This document shows, piece by piece, positions 1-10,078 of a stretch of DNA of 64,000 nt; the first letter of the stretch is position 1, and every line of letters begins with the position of its first letter. The notes under the pieces were generated by a model. The model saw only the letters and a program-made list of their open reading frames with translations, was not told where the DNA came from and did no database searches. The stretch is from Membranipora membranacea (Eukaryota; Bryozoa; Gymnolaemata; Cheilostomatida; Membraniporidae), in the NCBI GenBank assembly GCA_914767715.1, contig OU612069.1, positions 18,721,387-18,785,386 on the forward strand, in the 5' to 3' direction. Both the position numbers and the translations under genes were made by a program.

Positions 1-167
1 TATAAATGTTTCTAGGGTAAAAAAGGGTGCTGAATTATCAAATAAGGGTGTACCCGGTTGTATCAGTCATTGTCAGCGGCAGCATCTCACAAATTTTTCA
101 CAAAATCACTTTTAGTTAGTGAAAATTGTAGTATTTGTTACAGTCAACTAGAACTTTTATTATTCGG

Positions 168-1974
168 TCACTCATTTTCCTCATCTTCATCATCCTCGTC
201 TCCGCCAGCCTCCTCCTCCTCCTCATCAAGACTGTTCTCACAACTCTTGCACATGCAGAGGGGTGTGCATTTCATATTGGCTTTGTTGCAGGAGCATCTT
301 CCGCCAAGACAATTGCTCACTTCGCATTTGCAGTTGTTGAGCTGGAGAAGCTCTGGTGGCGCTGAGGGCTTTGTCAGCCACTGTATGGATAGTTTGTTGT
401 TATGTAATAACCAACCATGGTCTTGAGGTGGTGGCAGTTCAGTCATTGGTATCAAACACAGCCTCCAAACTCCTGCCTGGTAGTTGGCTCTTTTAGTGTG
501 CTGAGCCATTGAGTCGTCGTTTGGGGGCAGACTCTTTTCCAGAGGAGTAGTTGTGCAGAATATCTTGTATCGTGCATCATTAACAGTGTCTTCCTTACTG
601 TTATATAGGGCACAGACAAATTTCTCTAAATCTCTTAATACGTCCTTGTCTACCTCGAATGTTTGGCCAAGAGTTGAAAACATGTCAATAAACTTTGCCG
701 ATGACAACATAACTTTCAGACAAGTTTTCTTTCCTTTACCTGCAAAGGATGAGATAGTATCACACCCCGTGAATGCATGGAATGCGACAAGTGCCTGACT
801 GACTTTCGCACCCAAAGACTCAGCAACAGAGGTAAGGCTGATGACCCGTCGACTATTCCCCCGACCAGTTGCAAATAGAAGTTCTGTGTCCAGCTTTGAT
901 GCAACAGAAATCCCTAGTATGGCCACGTCAGTATCAGGGGAGTGAATGACGACATATTTAGAGTTTTCGGATGCATGCTTTGCATGCAGTAAAAGCCTGG
1001 TATCAGCTTCCTCTTGGTTACTCTTTAGCTCATTGATGAGAGATGCTGTTGGCTCCTCATTATTTCGCCACTTGAGTAGAGTTGTTTCTTCTGAGACGGC
1101 CACATAAATGTCAATACTGAGCCCTGGAACTGCATGCTTCCATTGTTCAGCTATAAATACCTGAAGTCGTTTTTTATTGTCCGCTCCACTCAAAAACTTC
1201 TTCCACTGTTTGGGAAGTTTTTGATCAGGTCCATATATAGTTATATCTTGCGACTGGTTGCTGGTTCTCCTTGTTCTTTCGATATTCTTTATGCTTATGT
1301 CACGATACTGATCTCCGACAAAGTCAACACGTGCCGATTTAAAGCTTCTAGCTAGTGATATAATCTTGCGTAGAATGAGGTCTGTCAACTCTCCGAAGGT
1401 ACTTGGAAGCTCTGCTGCAGTGAGGGCTTGAATAATGGCCATTGCATCGACAATCAGAGCTGAGTCATCGATCTGCTGCACTTGCTGAATAAACTCTTCC
1501 TTTTCGAGACTATGTAGTAATGCTGCCTTGTAGGTTTTGCTGGGGCCATTGAGATCAGCGCTAGCAAAACAAGCCGGAACCTGGGATAACGGGTAGCCCA
1601 AAATCTCTTGCATATCAATAGCCCTGCTTTTCGCCACAAGAATCATCCTAGCAAACATAGATCGTTCTAGTTGCACCTGCCTTTGTGATACCTTTGATTT
1701 TATTTTCTGGTTTGTGGTAGCGAAAGTTTTGAGCTTAGTCTGCCTGATAGTGTCGAAGACTTTAGAGCTGTCGTCCTTTGCTCGGGTGTTAATAAACTCC
1801 ATCAGCTTCTTCTCACCAACATTCTTAGCACTGAGTAAATCTCTCGTTGTTTCTTCACTTGATATTGTACCTGAGCTAAGTGATACCAAGTCATCATAGG
1901 CACAAGACCATGGGTCAATCATGGACTTGATGGTACCGATGATAATGTGAATGGATTCTTCGTCTTTCTTTATT
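168..1974 (-). CDS. Last exon: FEN1/XPG-like (PIN-fold) nuclease domain plus CXC-like cysteine cluster
   Basis: This is an open exon of 602 codons; the acceptor is after TTGTAG and the stop is at 168-170. In model numbering the motifs follow the FEN1/XPG order. LIVDAMAIIQAL (Asp about 1248) resembles the N-region DxxALL. VDFVGDQY...NIERTRR (Asp about 1289) resembles the DG...K...R region. EEADTR (Glu 1394, Asp 1396) resembles the I-region EAEA. HSPDTDVAILG (Asp 1419 and 1421) resembles DxDxL. FTGCDTISSFAGKGK (Asp 1477) resembles GxDY...GxGxK. The spacings 25, 2 and 56 are close to those of human FEN1 (21, 2 and 52). After this comes CKCEVSNCLGGRCSCNK followed by CTPLCMCKSC, like a CXC/tesmin zinc cluster, then a Glu/Asp tail. 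The assignment to the nuclease fold is my inference from motif order; structure-specific cleavage is not shown. Confidence 0.85.
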
Positions 1975-4900
1975 CTACAATCAGATCCCAATTAAACGAA
2001 CGTCTTAAAATACAACTAGATATTTATTGTATTATAAATGTTGTGATCCAAGTATACCTGAGCATTCCAAACTGATGCATTGTGGGAATTTTGTTAAAAA
2101 AAGCTTTCACCAGCTTTGCAATTATTGTATCATATGAATGGTATTGGAAAACTCGAGTGTTGCATTGTGGGTATTAATTCATCTGAAAAATACAGAGTAG
2201 TATACTAAAACAGTCAATGTTACAAGAAAAATGTTTGGCAAAATTTAGTTGTATACGGAATACAACTTAATATGTGATGGGCAGTACCTTGTTTGATCAG
2301 ACTCCTTGTGTAGACGGTATTCGGTGTCAATCCCTGCCATCTTAAGACAAACACTGGATATCGCTGCTTTGTACGGCTGAGAAAGAACCCATCTCTGAAC
2401 AGCCGCTACAATCGTAACATCAATTTCAAGATAACTCTTTACTGTATCAAATATTTACTGAGCTAATATACTTACAGTTGGGCTAATTTTGAGCTTCATA
2501 CCATCTGCAATTGCCATCTTCATTCATTTTGTACCAGTTAACAAGAAGACAGCGCACATTAAGAAATACATGTACAACCTGTATGTCATCATTAATTTAA
2601 AACATAGACTCATTTACCTCTATTTAGAGTGATGCCTCTGATGCCACCTGATGTTTTAGATTCTCGGTTTATTGTTACTTCGATTGTCTGGTCTGCAGCT
2701 AAACTGGAGAAACCAGTTTCACTCTGGCGCTGAACCGTCCAACAACCTGGGGTCTCCTTGATCTGTGAGTACATCCATGGATGGGTGTCCTTTAGTTCGC
2801 ACATTTCGAGCCAGTACACTGTTCCGTATCTGGTGAATCAAGATCGTTTATTTTAAATATTTTATCTACTAGAATGCTTGTCGGCCCATCATAATAGCTC
2901 AACACACATTTCAACTCTCTCTTGGAGTACTAAAAATTTAGCTTTTTTGTAACGGTATATTATTTGAGCTATCATCTGTCCATCTTAGATCAACCAAGAC
3001 CCTACGTTCAGTATAATAGAGGAGTCATACTATCTACCATCCTTACACTTCACCAATTCATGGTGATTTTACTTACCTAGAATAATTAGTCCGATCATAG
3101 GCAAACATCCAAGGTAGCATGTCACGTAACGATGAAAGGTGGAGATCCCAGTCACTTGTCCTCGTCGCTCTAATGAAGGCAAGAAGTGTCATCATCATAT
3201 CTAGGTACGACTGCCAAAACCTGAAGGTGAGACTAGTAGAGGATGATTGCAGTATGAACTCTTCTAATCTCTCACATACTTCATCTGGGATGGCGTCTCC
3301 ATCACACTCAGCAACTTTTTTGGCTATCAGATCTGCCTCCTTCTCTTCAAGCGAGTCGAGAAAACTAGAGAACTGCATCCTAGAGAGAGCTTCAAAGAGT
3401 TGTTTATGAGCTCGCATACTTCGATTATAGCAATGTCCAGATAGTACACCATTCACTGATCCTAAGGCAACAACCTCGCTCTCTACCAATATGTCCTCTA
3501 AGCCGGAGAGTGCAAACCTCTTTCCAATGGCACTGAGGAAGCACATGGCTGTATGGAATTCTCCTAATCTTAGTGCAAGCTTTGACTGGAGTTCAGGTCG
3601 GCACCAGCGAATCTGTTGTGCTTTACTGTATATGGCTTGATCCATCACAACCATTACAGACTCGCATTGCAGCTTCTCGACAACAGCCAGTGCAGATTCC
3701 AGTATGTGGTTTACAGTGGATAGTTGCGTAGGAGAGGCCTCGATTACTGGTAAGTAATGTATGATTGATACTGGGAGCGGTTCACTGTTCAGGATGTTGT
3801 ATGCGGTCCAGCCAGGTAAGGTTTCAGGTGATAACTTGAGTGATTTACGTGCTATGTAGGTTCTGTCATTGGTGATTGAACGTTTCAGTGGGCGGTGAAC
3901 ATCTGCTTGTTGGGGTATTATTGAGGAGGTCAGATGTGGTCCCTGTTTAGTAGACAAGAAATATGGAGCAATCTCTGTTGAGGGCAGTGTGAGTTTTCTG
4001 CATTTTCTAGGAATCGTGTGCTCCACAGATGGTGCAGGTGTGTTTGACCTCAGTTGAATCATCAGCCCGTTGGTATGATGTGTTGTTCCATGACCTGAAA
4101 GAGTTTCTTCACTAAAGTCAATGTTGTCATATACTAGCATTGTGAAGTTCTTTTGAAGAAATCCTGCTGGTAGACTGAAAGCTGTATTTGCAGCTTGCTT
4201 CAAAGCAAGTGCTGTTTCGAGCCTAATAATTGAGTCATAGCTGCAAGAATGACCAAATCCATGAATAAGTTTGGCTAGCAATTTAGACCCTGTCATATGC
4301 CTCACTGTTAGGCCGATGGCTAAAGACTTAGGAGTAACAGCAGCACCTTTGGAGCTTAGCTGTACAATGTCTTGGGCTAAGCTGAGAATTTTTAGGCGAA
4401 CAGAGGCGTCCAAATTATAGTAGGTGTTCCAGTCACAGACCACATCAGCATGACCTGTCATCATAGCTAGAAAATTAAATAGTGGTGGCGGAACAAATTC
4501 GACACAGGCCTCAGCGTTTAGGTTGTCTGCAGTAGGTGGCCAGGGGATCTCGACTTTTTTGGTTTGATCTATATACAAACGGAGTGAAATTGCTGCCTGA
4601 TTGAGTTGATATTGATTGGATTGGGTTACACTATTGAAAGGGATTTCCTCATCACATGAGCTGGCAGTGTCGACCTCGCTCAAGAGGCTGGATGTGTTTG
4701 TGAGTACTGATGTATCAGTCACTAAATCCGTCAAAACTGCATTGCTGCTCGTCACTATATCACCATGAGAGGGATCAGAGGCTTGATGAAAACTAAGGCG
4801 GCCTTTAAACTCTCTCTTCAGGCGGTAGACAAAAGCTTTTCGGCTGTAAAAAGATGATAGTTTTGTCTGAAAGCACAATACATGTTAGTCCGAGGAAGAA

Positions 4901-7900
4901 AAAGATTTTGACATAACTTTTCATATTTTTTTAATTAATCCTAATCTGACAAGGCCAAAGTTTGATCAATGCATTTGAGTGTTCTCAAAACGGCAGGTTG
5001 ATAATGCTTGCACAATGCAACTTCAACCTGGAAACCCCAGTCTCGCAAGTTTTTATCGCCCTGATCTCACTGGGAATTCCAGGAAATTGCATTGTGGGAT
5101 ACTAGTATATATAAATACATATCATAGTCTTACCTGGTCTCATCTTCTCTGTTATCTCTACGTAGTTTATTATATAAGCAAAGTAAATCAGATACGGTGT
5201 AAGAACCCTTCTCGCGCTCTATCTTTGAGCTAACCAGGTCCTCAAGTTGTCGCCATGATGCAGATATCACAAAGCGAGCTTTTGATTTAGATCTAAAACA
5301 ATTGGAATAACAATTTTACAGCACTTCATAAGAACTCACCTCTACGCCCAAGTGAACTTGTTAACAATTTTCAAAGAGGGACAGCATAGGAATGTAACAC
5401 ACATAATGTTGAGCCAGACAAATGACAATGATAAGTGGCAAACAGATTTTATAGTTTTTACCTGAGCTGGTTCGTAACAGTTGCGATATAATTCTTGTGG
5501 CATGCACGATGATATCTCATTTCACGGGCAACAGGATCTCCTAACTGAAAACTTGACAACAGCTTTGTGTCATTCTTGGCTTCTGCGGCAGGAAGTAAAC
5601 CCCCTAAATAAAAGGATAATATTTTTTAAAGCTGCCCCCTCATTGATATATCATTCGTCTCCAGATAGTTATGATTGATGCAGCTTTGATCACAATTGAA
5701 TTGAAAAAGTTCCCTCAATTAATCAACCAACCCTACAGAGTCTGCAGAAGGCAGAATAAAACCTGAGATTATGGTGTAGCAGTTTATTGTACTTACCAGC
5801 ATCTAAAGTCTCAGCTCTAGAGGTCGGTAGTTTCTTGCGGTTTTTGTACTTCTCCTTATTACATATGACACAGGTAGAAGAGAATGTCTGAGGCTTACTA
5901 GTACTCGGTTCTGAAGACCTGAGTTTCTTTGGGCTCGGCAAATTGGCTCCATCCTCATTCTTAAAAACAGGATATTATTAGAGCAGGGTTAATGATTAGC
6001 AATTACAAGGGTCAATCAATCAAGACTGAAAAAAATTGAAGGCATCTCAGATTTTCCAACCATGATTTAATTCAGTGTTGTGATCATTCTGTGGTAAATA
6101 ATAGAGTTCTATCAAGGAGTAAAAGTCTTTTACTCATTGATAGAACTCTCTTATTTATCACAGAATGATCTTCTTGGCCCTAACACTATCTCTGACTGAG
6201 AGCAACGTCACACAAAGTTTCATATCGGTTCAGACAAAGCAACACAAGGTGGTCTTCCATACAGCATCGTGGTCATCAATTAATACCTTGAGAGTAAATC
6301 CTGAGTCATGAGCACGTTCTATACATACCTTTCTCTTCATGGCACTTTCTTGGACTCTTTCTAGCTTGGATTTAGAAAATCTGAACATACAAAGACGATG
6401 GTATTTATAGGTACTACATTCATCCATTGTTGTCATTGTCAATAGATTTTTGGCAATGAAGCATTCCGGCTCTTTCCCAGTTTTCACCCACTCTTTAGCC
6501 ACATATTTGAGTTCAGCAAGCTTTGAGGCTGACAAAACAACACTCTCAGCTGCTTCATCTACTTTCTCAAAGTGATAATACACTCCATAATGTTAGTCAA
6601 AGTGATACCGTCATTTTGTTAGACATGTTCATGCTTCCTTGTATTATGTCATCTGCTAAAGCATGAGAGTTAAATTTAACAAAGGCTGGGCGTAAGTCAA
6701 TAGCACCGTAAAAAGATGCATTATTAATATTTGCTATGTCAATGCCAAATTCAAGTTGATGAGATTGAGTATTTTATAAATAGATTTCGTTATTATCACA
6801 CTGATGATTGGTCCTCTATACAAGTAGGTCAGCTTGAGGATTTATGTTCTCTTCATTTAAATTGAAAACGAATTGCCATTTATTTTCAAAATATGACCAC
6901 TACAACTGGGTACACCCGGTGAATTTTACAGAACATATATTGATGTAGTATAAAAAGTGATCAGAATCCTGCCATCAAATATTGTCCGTGCCATAACAAC
7001 TTAGGCTATAGCTGCTTCTGGCCTACCACTTCGGCAATCAGATAATATTTTTGTTATGAATGAAACAGATATGTTTCCGGTTGACCTAATTTGATGACCA
7101 ATAAGGTGGGAATCAGTAGGATATTTCAACATCAGCTGTAAAAAAGACAGAGTGAATTGTCTTCCTCCTGACATTGAAAAGACAACTTATCTTATTGTTT
7201 CATGATCAATGCTGTCATTACCCTCTGATTGCCATGCCCAAAGCAGTTGTTTGTGTTATCAGACTGCTATTACACCAACCATTTCCAGCTGATAGCTGAT
7301 TTCATACACTGCTGATATAGCTCGTTGCGTCATGCGCAAAGTGTGAATAATTTCATTCATAAATAGTTTTCTCGCGCTCTGTTTCATAGTATTCGTATTA
7401 ATTGTAGTAAATACTGTAATTAGCAAGAAAAAATAAGCCGATGAAGATATTGCAAACATTTTTTTTGTGTAAGCAATAGTTTCAAATAACCTATCCGACC
7501 ATAAAGGTATTATGAAAATTCACCAACACCGCTACTATACCTTAAGGGCTCAAGAATACACTTTACCTTCATCTTTGAGAATGCAGTCACTGATGAGGGA
7601 ATCAACAGCTCAGGCTCAGTGGGCTCGGTGTATGAAAAATAAAACTCTAAGTAAATCACAGATAAGTTTTTATAGCAGTTGTAGAATGTCAATCAAGACA
7701 ATATTGTCAGTTTACACATGGTGACAAACATGTATACAAGCCTAATCTTACAAGCAGACACCTTAATTTTTACAAAGGAGGTTCATCACAATCTTTTTAT
7801 GTTTACACAAAAATCTTACCTGACCTAGCAGATCCTGCAGAGTGGTAGCTGCCTCAGGTGTCGCAGTGTTCTACAAATGGCATTGTAAAAAATATGAGTA

Positions 7901-9475
7901 AGCTTCATGTATGAGCAAAAGGTTCATTTGGGCATTGGACATGGGTAACAACTGAAATAATCTATAATTTTGAAACGGATTAGGAGTTGCCTCATGTGTG
8001 TCAAGGGAAGCACAACTCCTGTTTCGAAGGATATAATGAAACGAGACCTAATTTGTGATTGCTGTAAATTAGCCAAAAACGTAATATATCTTAAATTAAT
8101 TCCAGGTGGCTCCTGTAACTGTGTCATTGTGGGCAGCCCTTCTTTGTCATTGTCACCCTCTAATCCTTCACTCGTCATCTAAAGGTATTTCATTAAACAA
8201 CTAATACAAAATCTACTAGATAATGTCTCTTAGCTTACGGAATTTGTATAAGTCTATAACCAGTGCGTCAGAAAGTAAAGAGTGACTTATTACCAACACA
8301 TAGACACCTATGGAGGTACCATCAGTCATACCACACATTTGCAAACTGCTTACTTTGCTCACCGTTCCTAGTAGGTATGTTAGTGTTGTCGCTTCTTTAG
8401 GGGTACTCTGGATGGTATCCTGAAAAAGAAAGAGTTCTGATTTTTGGTCTTGACACATTGTCTTTAAAGAATTTCTCTATTATGATGAGGCTATTTTGTT
8501 TTCCTTAACTCTCATGTGAATGGCAGCTTTGTGCCAAACCAAAGGTCAAAATTCAGCAAAGAACATGTACAACTAAGAAATATTAATGTCAGTCAGACTT
8601 ACAGGAGTCATGTGTGGGGGCTTATTCTAAGCGTTATCCTCTTGATAAGACGGTAAAATCTACAAATAAAGGGATTTGGCAAAGGTAAAATTGACCCAAC
8701 AGGACAAGAACAATCATTTATGTTAAATGATGCAAACCATCTCTCAGTAAAAAGTAAGATATGAAAGTTACTTAGTGAGTCTGTACCCGCAATAGTTTAG
8801 CTTTATACTCACAATTGCATATGACCCACTAATTATTTGGTGCGGTATTTCCAGGAAGTGAAACAAGAATTGCAGGAATTTGCCTATATTTACAGATTGA
8901 GGTGGCTAGATACTTACAGGACAGGCAATTGAATGGAGCAAGCTCTTCGCTTCATCCAGATAGCTTTCTGTTGGAAAGTGCAGGCTGCACACGGAAGCGG
9001 TAGCTAGATCAATGTCTTTTGAGCTTATGCTCAAATACTTAAGCCACCAGAACTCGTCAGCTGTAACCCTGTGATGGAGATGACAGTATAAAGAAACAAC
9101 ATGCCTGCTTGAATTCCATGTTGTACTGAATTGAAATCGTATCTTGTTATTTTTCCTGAGTAAAGAAACGAGCACAAAGTTTAAACTCTTTTAGTTGTCT
9201 GATGACATAGTTGGTCGCCTCAGTAACATTACTAAATAAAAGATGTGATGCTTGAGTGGGTCACCTATATCATCCAGTACACCTTAGCACACATCTAGTG
9301 ATGTCAATAAGAAAATTGTTGGCAGCACCTAAAGTGCTACAAAATCGTTTTGTTGTGTCATTCATTATAAACAGATGCTACACTGAATAACTTACACATG
9401 GTGAGGTCGGAAATCTTTATCTTTCTGGTCTTTCCTTACTGCCTTGCAGACAAGACACCGCAGTCGTTTACCCAT
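168..9475 (-). CDS. Large multi-exon gene: THAP-like N-terminus, conserved core, FEN1/XPG-like nuclease C-terminus
   Basis: Hand-built model of 14 exons: 9396-9475, 8918-9068, 8603-8626, 8363-8419, 7820-7870, 7567-7623, 6329-6565, 5797-5959, 5462-5603, 5134-5292, 3077-4843, 2618-2829, 2288-2405 and 168-1974. All junctions are GT-AG and phase-compatible, giving 5025 nt or 1674 residues. The part from 6565 down to 168 is the strong part: its junctions restore continuous protein such as NYSR-YGTVYWLEM and HKESDQT-RIKKDEE. Joining the THAP exons to it rests on phase-0 compatibility and is less certain; they could be a separate gene. I recognise the core and C-terminus as a family found in many copies in invertebrate and some fish genomes, without an established function that I can name. 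The protein has a THAP-like domain, two C2HC-like modules, the core, a PIN-type nuclease, a CXC-like cluster and an acidic tail. It is probably nuclear. It could be a domesticated or still mobile element gene. Confidence 0.7.
2288..2405 (-). CDS. Internal exon of the THAP/FEN1-like gene
   Basis: The acceptor GATTGTAG ends at 2406 and the donor ACAAG/GTACTG is at 2287. The exon encodes AVQRWVLSQPYKAAISSVCL and then AGIDTEYRLHKESDQT. Phases 1 in and 2 out fit both neighbours. The segment corresponds to the family block before the nuclease domain. Confidence 0.8.
2618..2829 (-). CDS. Internal exon of the THAP/FEN1-like gene
   Basis: The acceptor is CACCAG at 2830-2831 and the donor AATAGAG/GTAAAT is at 2617. 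The exon encodes YGTVYWLEMCELKDTHPW and then RQSETGFSSLAADQTIEVT and TINRESKTSGGIRGITL, a block strongly conserved in this family. It enters with one base completing the previous codon and leaves in phase 1. It joins 2288-2405. Confidence 0.8.
3077..4843 (-). CDS. Central 589-codon exon: conserved core of the THAP/FEN1-like gene
   Basis: The acceptor CATCTTTTTACAG ends at 4844 and the donor TCTAG/GTAAGT is at 3076; both join in phase with their neighbours. Conserved blocks that I recognise from other family members are FNFLAMMTGHADV, LSLAQDIVQLSSKG, LTVRHMTGSKLLAKLIH, FGHSCSYDSI, MLVYDNIDFSEETLSGHG, VMVVMDQAIYSKAQQI, LRLGEFHTAMCFLSAIGK and GVLSGHCYNRSMRAHK. The VYDNID and MDQ blocks are rich in acidic residues and could be a second enzymatic fold, but no named catalytic motif is visible. 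The first 100 codons are Ser/Thr-rich and unlike the rest. The exon is fully open, which argues for current or recent function. Confidence 0.8.
5134..6565 (-). CDS. Exons encoding two C2HC-like zinc modules of the THAP/FEN1-like gene
   Basis: There are four exons: 6329-6565, 5797-5959, 5462-5603 and 5134-5292. The first encodes a module ending KYHRLCMFRFSKSKL, preceded by two Cys residues. The second gives KKLRSSEPS then CVICNKEKYKNRKKL. The third completes that module with EMRYHRACHKNY. The fourth encodes SWRQLEDLVSSKIEREKGS and a short helical segment. The YHRxC signature occurs in both modules, so they look like a duplicated C2HC zinc-binding unit. Donor-acceptor phases are 0, 1, 2 and 2, all consistent. 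The exact start of the 6329-6565 exon (acceptor TTTGAG at 6566-6567) is the least certain junction. Confidence 0.75.
6082..6170. repeat. 89-bp near-perfect palindrome in an intron
   Basis: The left half beginning GATCATTCTGTGGTAAATAA and the right half ending TTATTTATCACAGAATGATC are reverse complements with a few mismatches. They meet at about 6126. The palindrome lies between exons 5797-5959 and 6329-6565. It would form a long hairpin and most likely is a tiny foldback/MITE remnant. Confidence 0.7.
7567..8626 (-). CDS. Small symmetric phase-0 exons between the THAP-like module and the zinc modules
   Basis: Four small exons can be read, each bounded by AG and GT and each a whole number of codons. 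8603-8626 gives NKPPHMTP. 8363-8419 contains TPKEATTLTYLLG. 7820-7870 contains TPEAATTLQDLLG. 7567-7623 contains LIPSSVTAFSK. The second and third are clearly repeats of one another. Another candidate beginning at 8178 (MTSEGLEGDNDK) lacks a convincing donor and is left out. Being phase 0 at both ends, these exons could be skipped or repeated without breaking the frame, so alternative splicing is plausible. Supported only by splice sites, phase and mutual similarity. Confidence 0.45.
8918..9475 (-). CDS. THAP-like zinc-finger exons
   Basis: Exons 9396-9475 and 8918-9068 join in phase 2. ATG is at 9473-9475. The product begins MGKRLRCLVC and continues to HHVVTADEFWWLKYL and ATASVCSLHFPTESYL. 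C7-x2-C10, 43 residues, then C54-x2-H57, with a Trp between the pairs, fits the C2CH plan of THAP DNA-binding domains (C-x2-4-C-x35-53-C-x2-H). The usual AVPTIF tail is not clear, so I call it THAP-like. THAP domains are common in P-element-type transposases and in host genes derived from them. This block is either the amino end of the nuclease gene or a short gene of its own. Confidence 0.6.
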
Positions 9476-10078
9476 GTTACCTAACTCAATGCAATTTATA
9501 AAATTAAACCATCTGTCATGGGTTTATCGTGATGAATTGTGAAAAGAGTTGCCAAGAAAAGGTGGTTTGAGAATCTTGGTGATTCTTAAGTGAGGTAGGT
9601 TGACCTGATTAACCCTTAGCAGGATTTATATGCACAATGACAAATTTTGCAATCTAGTATGAAGTATGCATAACTTATTCAGGAGTTGCATTTCCCTACA
9701 CAGGACTACTGGGAGCCCTGCACCATCAAGAATAACTGCAGAACAAAATCCCAGCATATCTAGACAGATCAGGCTGACACCAGCTTGATATGTGTATCTG
9801 TCTTGGTTGCTCAATCAGAAGATATAACTTGGGGAATAAGCAGTGTAAGATTTTGGTCTGTTTGTGGAATCCAACTGCTCTCGCAATAGCTATCAATCTC
9901 TTGTCTCATTGTTTACAATCACAATTGAACTGATTATTATTGCAACAGCTTGGGTTTAATATCATCCCTAAAACAACATTTATTGTCCAGTCAGAAAACA
10001 GTAATATTTTTGGAGTTGTGCCAAGTATCGCAGAAATCTCCATCAGCTGCAAAAAAACACCAATCCATGTTTTATAAA

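Noticed and set aside
58-426. Serine-rich plus-strand frame
   Set aside because: It is the complement of the Glu/Asp tail and CXC cluster of the nuclease exon.
716-1899. Several open frames on either strand inside 168-1974
   Set aside because: They are shadows of the conserved nuclease exon, whose frame alone shows family motifs.
8100-8178. Candidate exon starting MTSEGLEGDNDK on the minus strand
   Set aside because: The acceptor is good but no donor gives a phase fitting the neighbouring phase-0 exons.
8603-8650. Longer exon starting after TTTGTAG at about 8653
   Set aside because: All three frames meet a stop before the donor; only the short phase-0 exon 8603-8626 is open.
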